NCBI GenBank assembly: GCA_039707465.1
Contig: CM077651.1
Span: forward strand, 24,231,019 to 24,295,018
Length of the DNA: 64,000 bases
Direction of reading: 5' to 3'
DNA from: Rhabdophis nuchalis
Lineage: Eukaryota > Chordata > Lepidosauria > Squamata > Natricidae
Shown piece by piece: positions 34,334 through 46,570 of the stretch (the first letter of the stretch is position 1; each line of letters starts with the position of its first letter). The notes beneath the pieces are model-generated. The model was not told the origin of the DNA. It saw only the letters and a list, made by a program, of their open reading frames with translations, and did no database searches. The translations under genes were made by a program, and so were the position numbers.

Positions 34334-34473
34334 CAGGGGTGGGCAAACTTTGCAACTTTAAGTCTGAAGGACTTCAGCTCTCAGAATTCTCCAGCCAGCA
34401 AAGCTTTGCTGGCTGGAGAATTCTGAGAGCTGAAGTCCTTCAGACTTAAAGTTGCAAAGTTTGCCCACCTCTG
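34334..34473. mobile_element. Fold-back hAT MITE, family A
   Basis: caggggtgggcaaactttgc ... gtttgcccacctctg; 140-bp near-perfect hairpin. Perfect target duplication caatagat (34326-34333 and 34474-34481). Confidence 0.93.
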
Positions 34474-34494
34474 CAATAGATACAAACTCAAGGT

Positions 34495-34700
34495 AGATTT
34501 AGATTTAGATTTTATTCGTATTTATATACCGCCCTATCTCCCTTGCGGGACTCAGGGCGGTGAACAGGCACTAATAAAATGACAATAAACAACAAATACA
34601 ATAAAAACGTCTTAAAAATGAATTAAACTAAATGCCTGTACTAAAATCACAGTAAAACCCCTATTAAAAGCCAAATTTAAAAACTACGCCAGGCCGGCCG
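34495..34700 (-). mobile_element. Family H retroelement 3' end nested in the LINE
   Basis: tttatataccgccctatctc, gcgggactcagggcggtgaa, A-rich middle, gcctgtactaaaatcacag, ending ccaggccggcc. Confidence 0.65.
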
Positions 34701-34979
34701 TAAACTGCTCCAAACTCGATTGCAGAAAATAAGACTTCAGCAACAGAGTGCTCAATGCCTGGAATGCTCTGCCTGACTGTTGTTACATCCTCAAACCCCC
34801 ACAGCTTCAACCTTAAACTGTCTACCTTGGATCTCACCCCATTCCTAAGAGGTCTGTAAATGGGGCATCGCATAAGCGCACCAGCGTGCCTACCATCCCT
34901 CTCCTACTGTCCCCGTTTATTTGTATTCATTTCCTTTGTTCATGTCCATGTTTATACTTATACCTGCTATCTTGTACAT

Positions 34980-35114
34980 CAGAGGTTCCCAAACTTAGCA
35001 ACTTGAAGACTTGTGGCCTTCAATTCCCAGAATTCTCCAGCCAGCTCTGCTGGCTGGAGAATTCTGGGAGTTGAAGGCCACAAGTCTTCAAGTTGCCAAG
35101 TTTGGGAACCCCTG
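34980..35114. mobile_element. Fold-back hAT MITE, family A
   Basis: cagaggttcccaaacttagc ... aagtttgggaacccctg; 135 bp. Target duplications ttgtacat and atgtacat (7 of 8). Confidence 0.9.
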
Positions 35115-35160
35115 ATGTACATGTTTGACAAACTAAATAAAATAAAATATTGCTAACTCA

Positions 35161-35595
35161 CTGCTAAAAATCAAATGAGAAAAATAATATCATATTTAAA
35201 CCCTCTTCCCCCCCCCCTTTTTTATTCTTAGAATCTCCTTTCTCCGTCTCCTTCTGTCCCCAAAATATGGCTTTTCTATATAGGGCCCTAAGCATTAGTC
35301 TAGGAGTCATTTTCAATTATGAGGAAAGCAAGAAGAATTGGTAGCAAGAAAGCCTTGAAGCCTAAATGACAGCTCAAAATCAGCATAATAGCTAGTATTA
35401 CTCACATTGTATTCCAGAGCTTTTGGGTAAAAGGAGAGAGTGCTTTCTTATAGTTGACTAAAGGCAACAAGAGATGGCAAGTTATTAAAGGCAAGGACAT
35501 GTTGAAGAAAACATTTTTTTCCATGCAGCTTCATATTTCGCCTTTTACGATTTAAGAACCATTTCAATCACAATGAACAATCACTCTTGTTCCAT
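35161..35595. other. Intron stretch without recognised repeats
   Basis: Contains a poly-C/T patch near 35207. Nothing else recognised. Confidence 0.4.
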
Positions 35596-35597
35596 CA

Positions 35598-35892
35598 GGC
35601 CGGCTTGGCCTAAGCTATTTACCTAGCCTACAGTCTGTACCATAAATTGTTTTAATTGAGTTTTAGATGGGGTCATGTTTTAACATTTTTAAATTTTAGC
35701 ACAGGGATAATTTATTTAATCTGGTATTAATTATTTATATTTGTGATATTGTGTGTTTTAATTTCCTGTGCACCGCCCCGGGTCCCTTTGGGGAGAGGGT
35801 GCGGTTATATAAATCCAACAAATAAATAAACAAACAAACAAACAAACAAATAAATGAATGAATGAATGAATGAATAAATAAATAAACAATTT
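35598..35892 (+). mobile_element. Family H retroelement with (AAAT/AAAC)n tail
   Basis: Starts caggccggcttggcct, then tttagcacagggataattt and cctgtgcaccgccccgggtc, then tgcggttatataaatccaac and AAATAAAC/AATG repeats. It is the only copy in plus orientation. It shows the family's 3' tail structure. Confidence 0.68.
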
Positions 35893-36240
35893 TTTTTTAA
35901 AAAAAGGTCTAAAGAACCCCACATTTTGAACTCTATCGTCTGTGTGTCTTCTGTGTAAGTGCAGAATTTCATTTTGCTTTTTCACTTGGCTGAAAATAAC
36001 ATATTTTAATTGAAAGGGAGAAACATGGGAAGCTACCATGTTTTATGCTATCCCATTCTCCAAAGATATTTATGGCATTAAATATCTGGTTGGGGGCTTA
36101 TTAAATAAGACATAATGCTCTGATTGAGCTGCCAAACAAAAGACACTCGTTCCTACTAGCACTCTCACACTGTATAGACTGCCAAATAAATATCCATTAT
36201 ATGTGATGGAACAAACCATCACTTAAAAGAAGATTGGTAT
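35893..36240. other. Intron stretch without recognised repeats
   Basis: Nothing recognised. Confidence 0.4.
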
Positions 36241-36244
36241 CACC

Positions 36245-36814
36245 TGGGTCTTCTGACTTAGGCTTCCCCAGAAGCACGAAGCTGAGTCCTCGTCCCGATA
36301 AATCCCTTTCATTTAATTTGCAGTGAATTCCTCTCCAGCTAAGTTCCAGCCCACAGTCTTTCAAGGTAGTTCACAATTACCAACCTTTATCAGGCTTGGA
36401 GAGTGGCCAGGCTGATATCTTTCAGACGCCGCAATACTTGGCAAGAATGCAGGAATGAATTCATTGTCTCCTGCAAACACCCCTCCCCTTTCGCTCCTCT
36501 TTTATTCCCTATGGGAAGGGGCCATTCACCATCCACCTGTAGCTTTACTCGATCCTTGTTCCTTAGCTGTTCCCTTCATCTGGCAACTCTGTGCATGTGC
36601 ACATTGGGAACAGGCTCCAGATGTTCTTCTGCCTCCGATGTCTGATTCCGAAGGCAGCTGATAACTCTCAGACAGCCCTGGCCCCATCTCTGCCTCTGAC
36701 ACAGAGCCCTCATCAGAGCCTTCCCCAGACTCCAGGACTGGCCCATGTTCCTCCCCAACCTCCTCACTGTCTGAATCTGCTGCCAGCTCTGCTGGCTGCT
36801 AGCGGGCCACAACA
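36245..36814 (-). mobile_element. LTR, same family as the solo LTR at 50021
   Basis: Minus strand: tgttgtggcccgctagcag, then gggccagtcctggagtctgg, ggaaggctctgatgagggct, cccaatgtgcacatgcacag, 'gggaataaaagagg' (TATA/polyadenylation-like region), ending ...agaagaccca. It aligns along its length with 50021-50678. Flanks (tcacc, gtggg) do not match, so recombination or decay removed the target duplication. Confidence 0.75.
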
Positions 36815-37669
36815 GTGGGATCCTTGAATCAAATGAATCTTAATACATATGACATGCTTGGTAGAAGTTAGTAATCATGTTTCCAGGTTTAAGATATGGC
36901 CATTACTTTTATACCAGTGGCAATTTATCAGTGTCAGTCAGTAAATGGGCTTACTAGTACTGCAGCCTAGCATAAAACAACAACAGCACAAGGAGCATAT
37001 AATTTATGAGAAAGGACCTCATGCTATGAATGACATCTCAGATATGAGCCACAAATGATGCCTAAATGTTCAATTTTAATCTGGCAGAACAGACAAAACA
37101 CTAAATACATGACATGAGATGCATTGTATTTAATTTATATTAAATTAAAACAGCCTTAGTTTCCCCCCCAGTCCCAGTTCATGTTTTAAGGCCACTCCAT
37201 TTGTAAATGTGCAAAATGCACCTCTCTTGCCTACTATTAACAGTATTAACCAATTTCATTGTAATTTTTACAATGACAATAAAGATTATTATTATTATTA
37301 TGTGGAATTTATTGCTTCCCACATTTTAAACATAAAAGTATATTATTATTAGCTCACATATAACTATAATAATTATACGATCTAACATTAGCACTGATGA
37401 TGTTACTAGTTTGAGTAATGAAATGTCTGCAAGAAAACAAGCAAGCTCAGAGAGCACCAAGGACCCCTCATTTCAACTACAAATTGAGCTACAGATCTTC
37501 TCTTTCATTGGTACAACTCTTTAACAGTACAATAATGAGTTTTCACATTTCACAACTGTATGTGTAGGATGGATGAAACAGAACTGTTGTTGCAATTTTT
37601 TGTCATCATCTAAATAAAGGTGACTCGTTTTCTTGAAGCTTTGATCCTTCTCTTAGGCAATACTCTAAA
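36815..37669. other. Intron stretch without recognised repeats
   Basis: A short (TTA)n patch lies near 37287-37300. Nothing else recognised. Confidence 0.4.
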
Positions 37670-37677
37670 GTCTAGAC

Positions 37678-37787
37678 CAGGGGTCTCCAACCTTTGCAAC
37701 TTTAAGTCTGAAGGACTTCAGCTTCCAGAATTAAGTCTGGGAGCTGAAGTCCTTCAGACTTAAAGTTGCAAAGGTTGGAGACCCCTG
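37678..37787. mobile_element. Fold-back hAT MITE, family A, short form
   Basis: caggggtctccaacctttgc ... ggttggagacccctg; 110 bp because the central 'ctccagccagc' part is deleted. Perfect target duplication gtctagac. Confidence 0.92.
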
Positions 37788-38129
37788 GTCTAGACTACAA
37801 TCAGGTTTAATGCTACATTGAAGCCCTATGTTGTTATGAGTCTGTTAAGTTCCAAATAATACAGCCTTTATACAAGCAACAATTGTAGGCTTTGTTTCTT
37901 TTCTACTGAAGTAGTATGTACAAAATGGACATTATTAGAACAAATATTTGGAAGTATCCACAGGTATCCTCTGTTTATTATAGCAATTAGTATGTCAATG
38001 TCACTGCGTGGATGAAGGGCATGATTCATTATCATTATTTTTCTGGTCTTCCTATCCATTGCTTTTAATTCTGTTTGAGTTCAGTCCACTCTTTCAGCTG
38101 TGTATATAAAGACTGGAATTACCCAGCTG

Positions 38130-40420
38130 TACTATTGCTGTGATAGTATTTCCTCCACTTGAGTTTGGACTTTAAGATCTTCACTATCATTTTTGCTGTT
38201 CTTCTCTGCATTCTTTTCAGAGTCTTAACATTTTTTAAAAATATTGTGGTGACCAAAACCGGATGCAGTATTCCAAGTGTGGTCTTACTAAGGCTTTGTT
38301 GTAAAGTGGTACTAGAACATCATATGATCTTGATTCTATCCCTCTATTAATTAGATGCATGTAGATGCAGTTCCATTGCGGTGTACACGTTGGGTATGAT
38401 TTGTCAGCCAGTTACAAACACATGGTGATGGTGCTGTCTATCCCACATACCAGTATTACTAGCTTCGCAAGAAGTAGGTTAGGGTCTACTTTACCAAGTG
38501 CTTTACTGAAATCTAAGTATCCTATGTCCACAGCATTTCGCTGATCTACTAACTTTGTCAAATAATGAAATCAGTTTTGTTTGACACAGTTTATAGTATA
38601 ACCTTGTTTGCTTCTAGGTTTTCGCATATTTGTTGCTTAGTTATCTTTTGCAAAATCTTCCCAGGTATTGATGTCAGGCTGATTGGTTGTAATTTCCTGG
38701 ATCTGTTCCCCCCCCCTTTTTTTTGAAGATGAGGACCACACGACCTTTTTCCCAGTCCTCAGGTAGTTCCCCGATGATCCAAGAATTTTGAAAGATAAGT
38801 TTCAATGGTTCTGAAATCACATCTGCCAGTTCTTTTAAACGTCTGGGATGTAGTCCGTGAGGATCTGGTGATTTGAATCCATCTAGAACTGACAGGTGTT
38901 TTCTTACTTTATTTTTGCATATTTTGACTTTCATTCCTGTCATTTGTTGTTCTGTTTTTGGTAAGTTGAGTAGTGTTTTATTTTTGCATGAAGACAGATG
39001 CCAAGTATGAATTAAGCAGTTCTGCTTTCTCTTTACTGCCTATCACTTCGTTTGCCATCTTCTCCCATTAGTTGGCTGATTGTTCCTTTGACTTTTCTCT
39101 TGTTCTTTATGTGTTGAAATAAAGTTTTTTAAATTGTTTTTAAGATTTGTTGCAAATCTTACTTCGTTCAAAGCCTTAGCTTTCTTAACTTTATCTTTGT
39201 GGGTTCGAGCTATTCGTTGGCATTCTGCCTTAGTTATTTCCATTTCCATTTTTTTTTTGTACTTGTCCTTTTCTTTTTCTCAGTTGGTCTAAGAATTCTT
39301 TGTGCAACCATGCTGACTTTTTCTTGATTTTCTTGTTTTTCTATTTTAGTGGTATTGAATTGGACTGGGCTTTTTAATCATATATTTCAGAGTTTCCAGG
39401 CTTCTTGAGTTGATTTGCACTTAAAGATTTTCATCCATGGAATACTTCCAAGGTGTCTCCAAATTTGTTAAAATCAGCTCTTTTAAAGTCTAAAATATTG
39501 AGTTGGTTATGTTCTGTTACTTGTGTCTGCTTTATATTGGATTATAATATAACACGGTCACTCTTCCCTAAAGTTCCTGCAACTTCAATCCCTCTATCTC
39601 TTCTTCTCTGTTGGTAAGAATAAGGTCTAGTATTGCTGTCCCTTTAGTTGCCACCTCTAACTTTTGGGTGACAAAGTTGTCAGCTAAGTTGGTCAGAATC
39701 TGTTTGGTCTCCCATTTGTTGCAGAGTTTGTCTCTCAGTTGATGTCAGGGTAGTTACAGTCCCCCATTACTACTGTGCTGTGTTTCCTACATACATTGAC
39801 TATCTGATTAGCAAAAAGTTCATCTATTTCTTCTGCTTGGTTGGTTGGCCTGTAGTACACACCTAAGACAATATGATTCTTTTTTCCCCTTTTATATTGA
39901 TCCACATGCATTCTAGGAAGCTTTCACACTTGGTCATGTGTAACTCTGTAGAGAAAAAGTGATCTCTAACATATAATGCAACTCCACCTCCTCTTTTGTT
40001 AAATCTGTTTCTTTTGATTAGTTTGTATCTATCTATCAGTACATAGAAGATTGAGGGCAAAAGAAGAAAGGGACGACAGAGAATGAGGTGAAAGGATGGA
40101 GTCACTGAAGCAGTCGGCGTGAGTTTAAATGGACTCCAGAGGATGGTAGAGGACAGGAAGGCCTGGAGGAACGTTATCCATAGGGTCGCAATTGGTCGGG
40201 CATGACTTCGTAACTAACAACAAATTAGTACATACCGGTCATGAGTTTCATCCCACCAAGTTTCTGTAAATGGCAACTATATCATACTTGCCCTCATGTG
40301 CTAGTATTTATGTACTTCTGTATTTATGTACTAGTATATGCTTTTGAATGTTCATTAATTGTGCTGACAAATAACCTAGCTGAATGTACAAACAATACAA
40401 TACAAGAATAGATTTTGGCA
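38130..40420 (-). mobile_element. CR1 LINE, endonuclease to RT, decayed
   Basis: Minus strand from high to low coordinate: endonuclease GGGVALYVRDHFFSTELHM, CESFLECMWINIKG, CVYYRPTNQAEEIDELF, VVMGDCNYPDI; linker KAECQRIARTHKDKVKKAK; RT start VRKHLSVLDGFKSPDPHGLH, PRRLKELADVISEPLKLIF, GELPEDWEKGRVVLIFKK; and at 38160-38330 the C-terminal [14 protein letters not shown] region. Several frameshifts and internal deletions. A Bov-B tail is nested in it. Confidence 0.85.
40035..40226 (+). mobile_element. Bov-B LINE 3' end nested in CR1
   Basis: gaaagggacgacagagaatg, tggactccagaggatggtag, ggaaggcctggaggaacgtt, atagggtcgcaattggtcgg, gcatgacttcgtaactaaca. Flanks atcagtacata and attagtacata look like its target duplication. 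Confidence 0.88.
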
Positions 40421-40821
40421 GAAACCGCTATTGTAAACAGAGCTGTTGCAAGAGTGGCAGATTGTATAGAAGCTCAGTCTGTTCACAGGCAGTTCACATT
40501 AAGGACTCCCATCAGCCCCTTCTGTTCTTGAATCTGACAAACTATATGTGAAAACATTTCATACTCAGTAAGAACCCGTCCATCGCTATAACCATTTACC
40601 CAGCAGATGGGAAACAGACCTAATCCAAAATAAAGAATTCTGAGTATTCAATATTTTTATAGTTACAACAGTGCATTCTCTGTGACAAATTGTACTAACA
40701 AAATGATGTTTTACCTCTTTAATTTCATCAATGTTTTATACCCCATGATATTAGAAAGGTATAGATATTTATATTCATATAGCTATATACTACTAAACTC
40801 TCATTCTTATCATCTTTTACC
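40421..40821. other. Intron stretch without recognised repeats
   Basis: Nothing recognised. Confidence 0.35.
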
Positions 40822-41293
40822 ATATTTCCCCCAAAACAAGACAGGGTCTTATTTTCTTTTGCCCCCCCCCCAAATAAGCGCTTGGCCTTGTTTTTGTGGA
40901 GGTCTTATTATTTTCGAGGTGCAGGAGGCCCCTTAACCTCAGCCCGCTACCCATGGGCTGATCCAGAGAGAGCTGGAAGTTCTGTCTCTGTTTCTGGCAA
41001 ACTCTTGTCATCCCTAGTGTCATTGGGCCTGCTGCTCTTTTTACAGCTAAAAGAAGGGGTGTGGTAGCTAGGGTTTGCGGGAGCGGCTTCTGCAAGTCTA
41101 TTCCGCGTGGTGCATGTAGACTGCATGGGGCATGTTCCCCCATTTCCCCACCTCAGGAAATGGCAGGGACCAGCTGCTCATGCGGTTAAATATTTTAGGC
41201 TTATTTTTGAGGGAGGGCTTATTTTAGCGTATGCGCTCAAAAGCCTGATTGGGCTTATTATCCAGGGAGGTCTTATTTTGGGGGAAACAGGGT
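40822..41293. mobile_element. TIR DNA transposon, family E, complete
   Basis: ccatatttcccccaaaacaa, then gacagggtcttattttcttt ... gggaggtcttattttggggg, aaacaggg. TA precedes and follows the ends, consistent with a TA target duplication (Tc1/mariner-like). The GC-rich interior has no recognised ORF. Confidence 0.75.
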
Positions 41294-41866
41294 ACTGGAT
41301 GAAGCAGTGCATCAGAGGTCAGCAGTTTTTGAACCAAAGTATCTTAAATGGGTCAACTTACAGAATGGATTCAAATTCTGGGACCTATGACTCCCATGGA
41401 ACTGAAATTTAGCTAATTTTCTAAACATTTTATTAGATAAAATTTAGCATAAAGCAGTTTATGACATAATAAAAAGTCATAAAATCTTTTCCTGTGCTGC
41501 TGTTTGAGAGGACTCTATAGTTCAACATGGGCTATTTTTCAAGGCAGATACTTCTCTGAATTTCTCCCAACTTTTCCAATGAAGACAATACATTAGACGT
41601 TTTGTCATTGTTGAAGGCATTGAGGACTCTGGTGAGGAAATATCTCTGATAGGATGACCCAACATGTCATCTATTATGCAATATTATCAGGTTGAAAATA
41701 TTAGGTCATAAAATTCTGTCTCTTTTACCTTTGAAAAGTTTACATGAAGGGATAACATAATAATTATTGAATAAATCCATGTTCTGAATAAATATATTGC
41801 ATATTTAATTTTAGAACTGTGTTTTGTGATATCCCATGGGTAGCTACTGTTGATTGAAAAGTAAAA
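41294..41866. other. Intron stretch without recognised repeats
   Basis: Nothing recognised. Confidence 0.35.
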
Positions 41867-41871
41867 CTACC

Positions 41872-41946
41872 AGAATCAGAATAATAGACTTGGAAGGACC
41901 TTAGAGGTCCCCTGGCCCAGCCTCCAGTGAGAGAAAGGAGTTCATA
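41872..41946 (-). mobile_element. CR1-like 3' end, short and diverged
   Basis: aatagacttggaaggacctt, then agaggtcccctggcccagcc; the diverged equivalent of the CR1 'agttggaagggacc...catctagtccaacc' block. Confidence 0.6.
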
Positions 41947-41949
41947 CTC

Positions 41950-42197
41950 CATTTCCTTGAAATAAGACCTCCCCAGATAATAAGCCCAATCGGGCTTTTG
42001 AGTGCATGAGCTAAAATAAGCCCTCCCCCTAAAATAAGCCCTCCCCGAAAATATTGCAACACAGCAGCAGCCATGAGGTGACCACGCTCGCCACCTCCTG
42101 TACCTCAAAAATAACAAGACCTCCCCAAAAATAAGGTCAAGCACTTATTTCAGGGGTCAAAAGAAAATAAGACACTCTTATTTTGGGGAAAACATGG
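41950..42197. mobile_element. TIR DNA transposon, family E
   Basis: ctccatttccttgaaataag ... cttattttggggaaaacatgg with TA on both sides. The interior is the reverse complement of 12395-12583 (tgcaacacagcagcagccat). Confidence 0.78.
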
Positions 42198-42199
42198 TA

Positions 42200-43820
42200 G
42201 AAAACTCTCATTTTTATAAGGCCATTCTAGAAATTTATCCCAGGGTGCAAAAAACTATGTATCACTCACCTACCCCTTTTTGAATCCCACAAATTAACAG
42301 AATGGTGAAACATTTATCTTTTCAATCATTAACTCATATAATTTATTCTTGTGAAATAAAGATTGTCTGCTAACAGTATAAAAACTGTAATACCTGAACT
42401 GAGGAAGACTGCAAGTCAGCACGCATAACTTCTTACTTTCCATTAAGTAAAGAAAAAAACAACTTCAGCAAGATTTAAAAAAGAAAAAACTCAGTCACAT
42501 CCTTGACATTTCTCCTTGTAAGTTAGACTTTTTAAAATCTCTAAATTAAACACAGTGGGAAGAGAAATAGGACATGGAAGAAACTGGCTTAAATTGCTGC
42601 AGAAGAGTTATTAGGGCACTAATCTAAAAATCAATGTTCTCTGAGCACATGGAAAGCAATAGGCTGGTAAAAATTCAGATCTTCCAGTTAGAAATGTTCA
42701 TGATCACATTAATTATAGCAAGCTTTAGCAAACAGTGATTATATACAAATATATCTCTCCTCATTCTGTAGTTTAACTAGATGTAGAGTAACTGTTGAAA
42801 TTGCTGAATAGTTTATACGTGGTGTAAGATGTAGGGAGCATGAAAATCCATTTTTTACCTCCTACAGGTAGATTCTTCAAGATGGTGCTATAAAATCATA
42901 GTCCTGTTCAGACCAGTACAAGGTTGGAAAATGTAGAGGGAGGTGGTTCATTGTCAAAAGTAGGACACAATTGAATGGATAACATCATTATCTTCATCTC
43001 TGAAATATCTATTTGTAATCCAAGAAAGATTAAAGCTGTTTTTAATGACTCTTTCTGATCCTGAATGCTGCTGGAGGAAATCTGAGCAAGTCTAAATACA
43101 AATACAGTTCCATTCTGTTAAGAAATTTTGGCTCCTTTTATTCTCCATGAAATATTCAGTCTTACATCCTCATACCATTATTATGTTCTTATTCTGATTA
43201 GAGAAAATTTCAAATTTTAGCTTGCTTCTGTCAAAAAGTATTTACATTTCTGCAAGACTAAAGAATAAAGTAGACATGAAGTTGGAAAGCAGTGATGTTC
43301 CAGGAAAAAAAAAACAATAGACCTAAATTTGACCAGAGGCACTGCCTCAAGTTGAATGAATGAGTCTAGAGAGAGAACCAGGCAATTTTGGATGGGAAAA
43401 TGTCAAGAAAGGAATTACTTTATATAAATCGAAATAAATTGAAATAAATAAATACTATTTGCTGTTATTCGGTGCCTTTTTTTGTGGTTATATTATCTCT
43501 CCTTAACTATATTTGTTGCCCACTCATGCCTATGATTAGTAATGAGAATGGTAAATTTGGAGGCAGAATCAGAATAAAATTGATACTGAAAAAAACATTA
43601 TTCTTTTGTTAATTCATCATTGTTCATCTGAAAAACAGAATAAGAGGGCCATGTTTTAGAAGGTCATCATGAGCATGAATGAGTTAAGAAGAATACAACA
43701 TGTATTACTAAATGGTAAAGACTGCTTACATGTATGTCAAATAAATGAATGATTTAATCTTTACTCTGAAATTGCAATCTGATATTAGAGTTGCCAATTT
43801 GGGAAGAGGAAATGAAAATC
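42200..43820. other. Long intron stretch without recognised repeats
   Basis: About 1.6 kb of AT-rich unique-looking sequence; no exon or mobile element recognised. Confidence 0.45.
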
Positions 43821-43822
43821 TT

Positions 43823-43888
43823 CTCCTTCCTTCCTTCCTTCCTTCCTTCCTTCCTTCCTTCCTTCCTTCCTTCCTTCCTTCCTTCCTT
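43823..43888. repeat. (CCTT)n microsatellite
   Basis: About 15 pure CCTT tetramers. Open frames through it are repeat translations. Confidence 0.97.
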
Positions 43889-45645
43889 TTGAAAGATCTT
43901 TGTGGAAATTTCAGGGAATTTATACATGTTGTGCTCTTTCTAGAGTCAAGCATATAACCAGATACGTTCTGTAGTGTAATATTGGTGAATCTGCACTGGA
44001 ATAACACCAATGTTGTCCCTGACCCTAAATAGTGGGAAGCTGAGTGTGCAAATGTAGCTTGCAAATTGCCAAATATGCTTGTTTATCATGGTTCTGCTGT
44101 TACAGAAAATGGTGTTGAATGGTGCTGGTATTCAGTATCATTTGGTCTTTGGAAGAGAGTCTTGTTTTGCCTGGCCTAACTTGAAGGACAGTGGCAAATC
44201 TATTGCATCTAAGCCAGGATGCCATTAACCATGGTGAAGAAGTGGGCATCTGTCAGAATGGTGCTAACCCATTTGGGAAAAATGTAATCCTCAATCAGTA
44301 TTTCATAACCAATCTCCATGTCATTATCCTTATTTTAGATACTCCCCTCTCAAGCCTGAGTGCTGAAGTGGGAAGAACCTAAGTGGTAGTTGAATGGGAA
44401 AATCAAAACAAATTGACTTTATTATGTCTGGCCTTCATTTTATGCTACATCATTTCATTATGCTTTTTATTATGCAGCTACATTAAGACTTATATGGAAA
44501 GCATTTCTTGAACAATAAAACCTGGGTTGCACAAGTTCACTTAACATTATTCAGAATGAATACTTCAGTTTAGTGAAGGTTGTGTCAGCGTTGGTTATTG
44601 CTGGTCTGTGATTTTTTTTTACTGTTCACTTAATATAACATTTTTAAACAAAGTTTACTTACTTCTTTTCTGCATACAAACATTATGGAATAACCTGCCA
44701 TTGTTTATCCTCCCAATATAATTGTTAATGCAAAGAGTAATTCCATTCTCCTTCATAATAGAAGTGCACAAGTTCTGTGATTCCTCTTCTCGTAAAGAAA
44801 TCTTTATTAAAATTTATAACTGTACATATATGCAGATTACATTATTTCCCGGCACATTAATACTGAAAGGAATGAAAGGGATACCTAATACATTTCCCTC
44901 ACTGTAGAATACTTTTGTAATTCAAACTTCCGTGCAAGATTCTTATCTTCATTAATGAATGCAAACCTTTTTTTTTAAATGGAGCTTCTTTTGTCCAGAC
45001 ATTTTGTACCTTTAGCCAATATATGACATTTAGTAGCTTTTGCCAATACATTAATGATGATTTGTAATAGCACATTATTTTCCTCACTAATCTTATAATG
45101 CACAAAGTGCAATAAGTCATAATGAGCAGAAACATCGTGTCCCTAGCAAGGCTGGAACATGCATATTGAATCAGTAAAATGTGATTAAGAGTGGGAAATA
45201 TAATAAAACTATTTCAGATAGTCTTCTAAATAAATCTCACAAAAGTTTCCAGCGTGCATTTTTTTAACTTCTATGAATCTTGCTTATGTTTATCCAAAAA
45301 TCACAGAGAATGCACAAAGTTATAATCTACAGGCAAATGACAAAGACAACTATAATTGAGCATTGCATAAAACATTTATTTATTAACGTTATAATACATT
45401 TTCCATCTAATAAATACTGAGCTTGGAAATGTCTGAAATCTGTTTTAAGCAGAGCAGAGGAAACATCCTAAAACAAAAATGGTAAAATGGGTATTCAACT
45501 TTTGTAAGCTAGAGCCAAAGTCACAGTGGAATCAGATCAACAACATGAAATTAAATGCAGATACCACTACAACACAACCAGCAAAGGTATACACGCCATC
45601 TTTAGTATCTTTTATGATGTAACTATATATAGATAGTAGTACAGG
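43889..45645. other. Long intron stretch without recognised repeats
   Basis: About 1.75 kb of AT-rich sequence; nothing recognised. Confidence 0.45.
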
Positions 45646-45649
45646 AGGG

Positions 45650-45990
45650 CAGATATATCTAAGTTACTTTATTAATTTATTTAGTTTGTCAAACATGTAC
45701 AAGATAACAGGTATAAGTATAAACATAGTGATGAACAAAGGAAACGAGTACAAATAAACAGGGACAGTAGGAGAGGGACGGTGGGCACACTGGTGCGCTT
45801 ATGCATGCCCCTTTTACGGACCTCATAGGAATGGGTGAAATCCACGGTAGACAGTTTAAAGTTGAAGCTGTGAGTGTTTGGGGATGTAACAACGGAATCA
45901 GGTAGAACATTCCAGGGATTGACCACTTGGTTGCTGAAGTAATATTTTCTGCAATCGTGTTTGGAGAAATTTACCTTGAATTTGTATCTA
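45650..45990 (-). mobile_element. Non-LTR LINE 3' end, same family as 34160
   Basis: Minus strand: NPWNVLPDSVVTSPNTHSFN followed by FKLSTVDFTHSYEVRKRG, then 3' UTR (caccgtccctctcctactgt; tttatacttatacctgttat) and a tail at about 45670 (aaactaaataaattaataaa). Confidence 0.75.
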
Positions 45991-46562
45991 TTATTTGTTC
46001 ATGTATTATTAAGGATATAATTATAATTATGTTGATAAGAGAATTTTATTTCTGTATAGCGTTGGTATGTTATTGGTTTGAAAAGGAAAAGGAAAAGAGA
46101 AAGACATCAATATTCCTCTTTTCTATATACAGAGTGTACAATTAATTTGTTTATGTTAAAATCAGACAACCTACTTTTAAAAGAGAAAAAGCAAATGAAG
46201 ATTAAATATACACAGTATTTATACATAGAACAAACTTTTAAGTAGCCCTCCAGTGGAGACTTCTGTGGAGAATGCTTGTTCAAAAAACAACAACAAGTAA
46301 CTTCTTCAGATCACTGATTTTTTGAAGAATGGGTTTCTTTATGTCTTTGGAAATTATCTGTATATAATCTCAATTAATGTTACTTTACTCAACATTCAAA
46401 ATAATTCAAATTAAGCAACAACAAAAATGTGGTAAAACATCTAACTAAAAAGAGCCATTTTAGTACACGATACATCTTATGAAAAAAGATGTAAATTTGG
46501 AGCACCACATCTCCAACAATTAGCTGTATCCCTCCGAACAGATTATTTGTATCTATAGTATA
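45991..46562. other. Intron stretch without recognised repeats
   Basis: Nothing recognised. Confidence 0.4.
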
Positions 46563-46570
46563 TTCTACAT

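Larger units (their letters stand above)
34160..35160 (+). mobile_element. Non-LTR LINE 3' end (CR1/L2/Jockey group), with three insertions
   Basis: ORF2 C-terminus: LGLDNLELRRLRSDLSIIHK, IVCYNVLPVNNYFSFNLN. It resumes at about 34700 as CSKLDCRKYDFSNRVLNAWN ALPD (a stop-free run typical of this region) and at 34880 with the 3' UTR shared with 45650-45990 (ctaccatccctctcctactg; tttatacttatacctgctat). The tail is aaataaaataaaata. Interrupted by two family A MITEs and a family H element. Confidence 0.75.
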
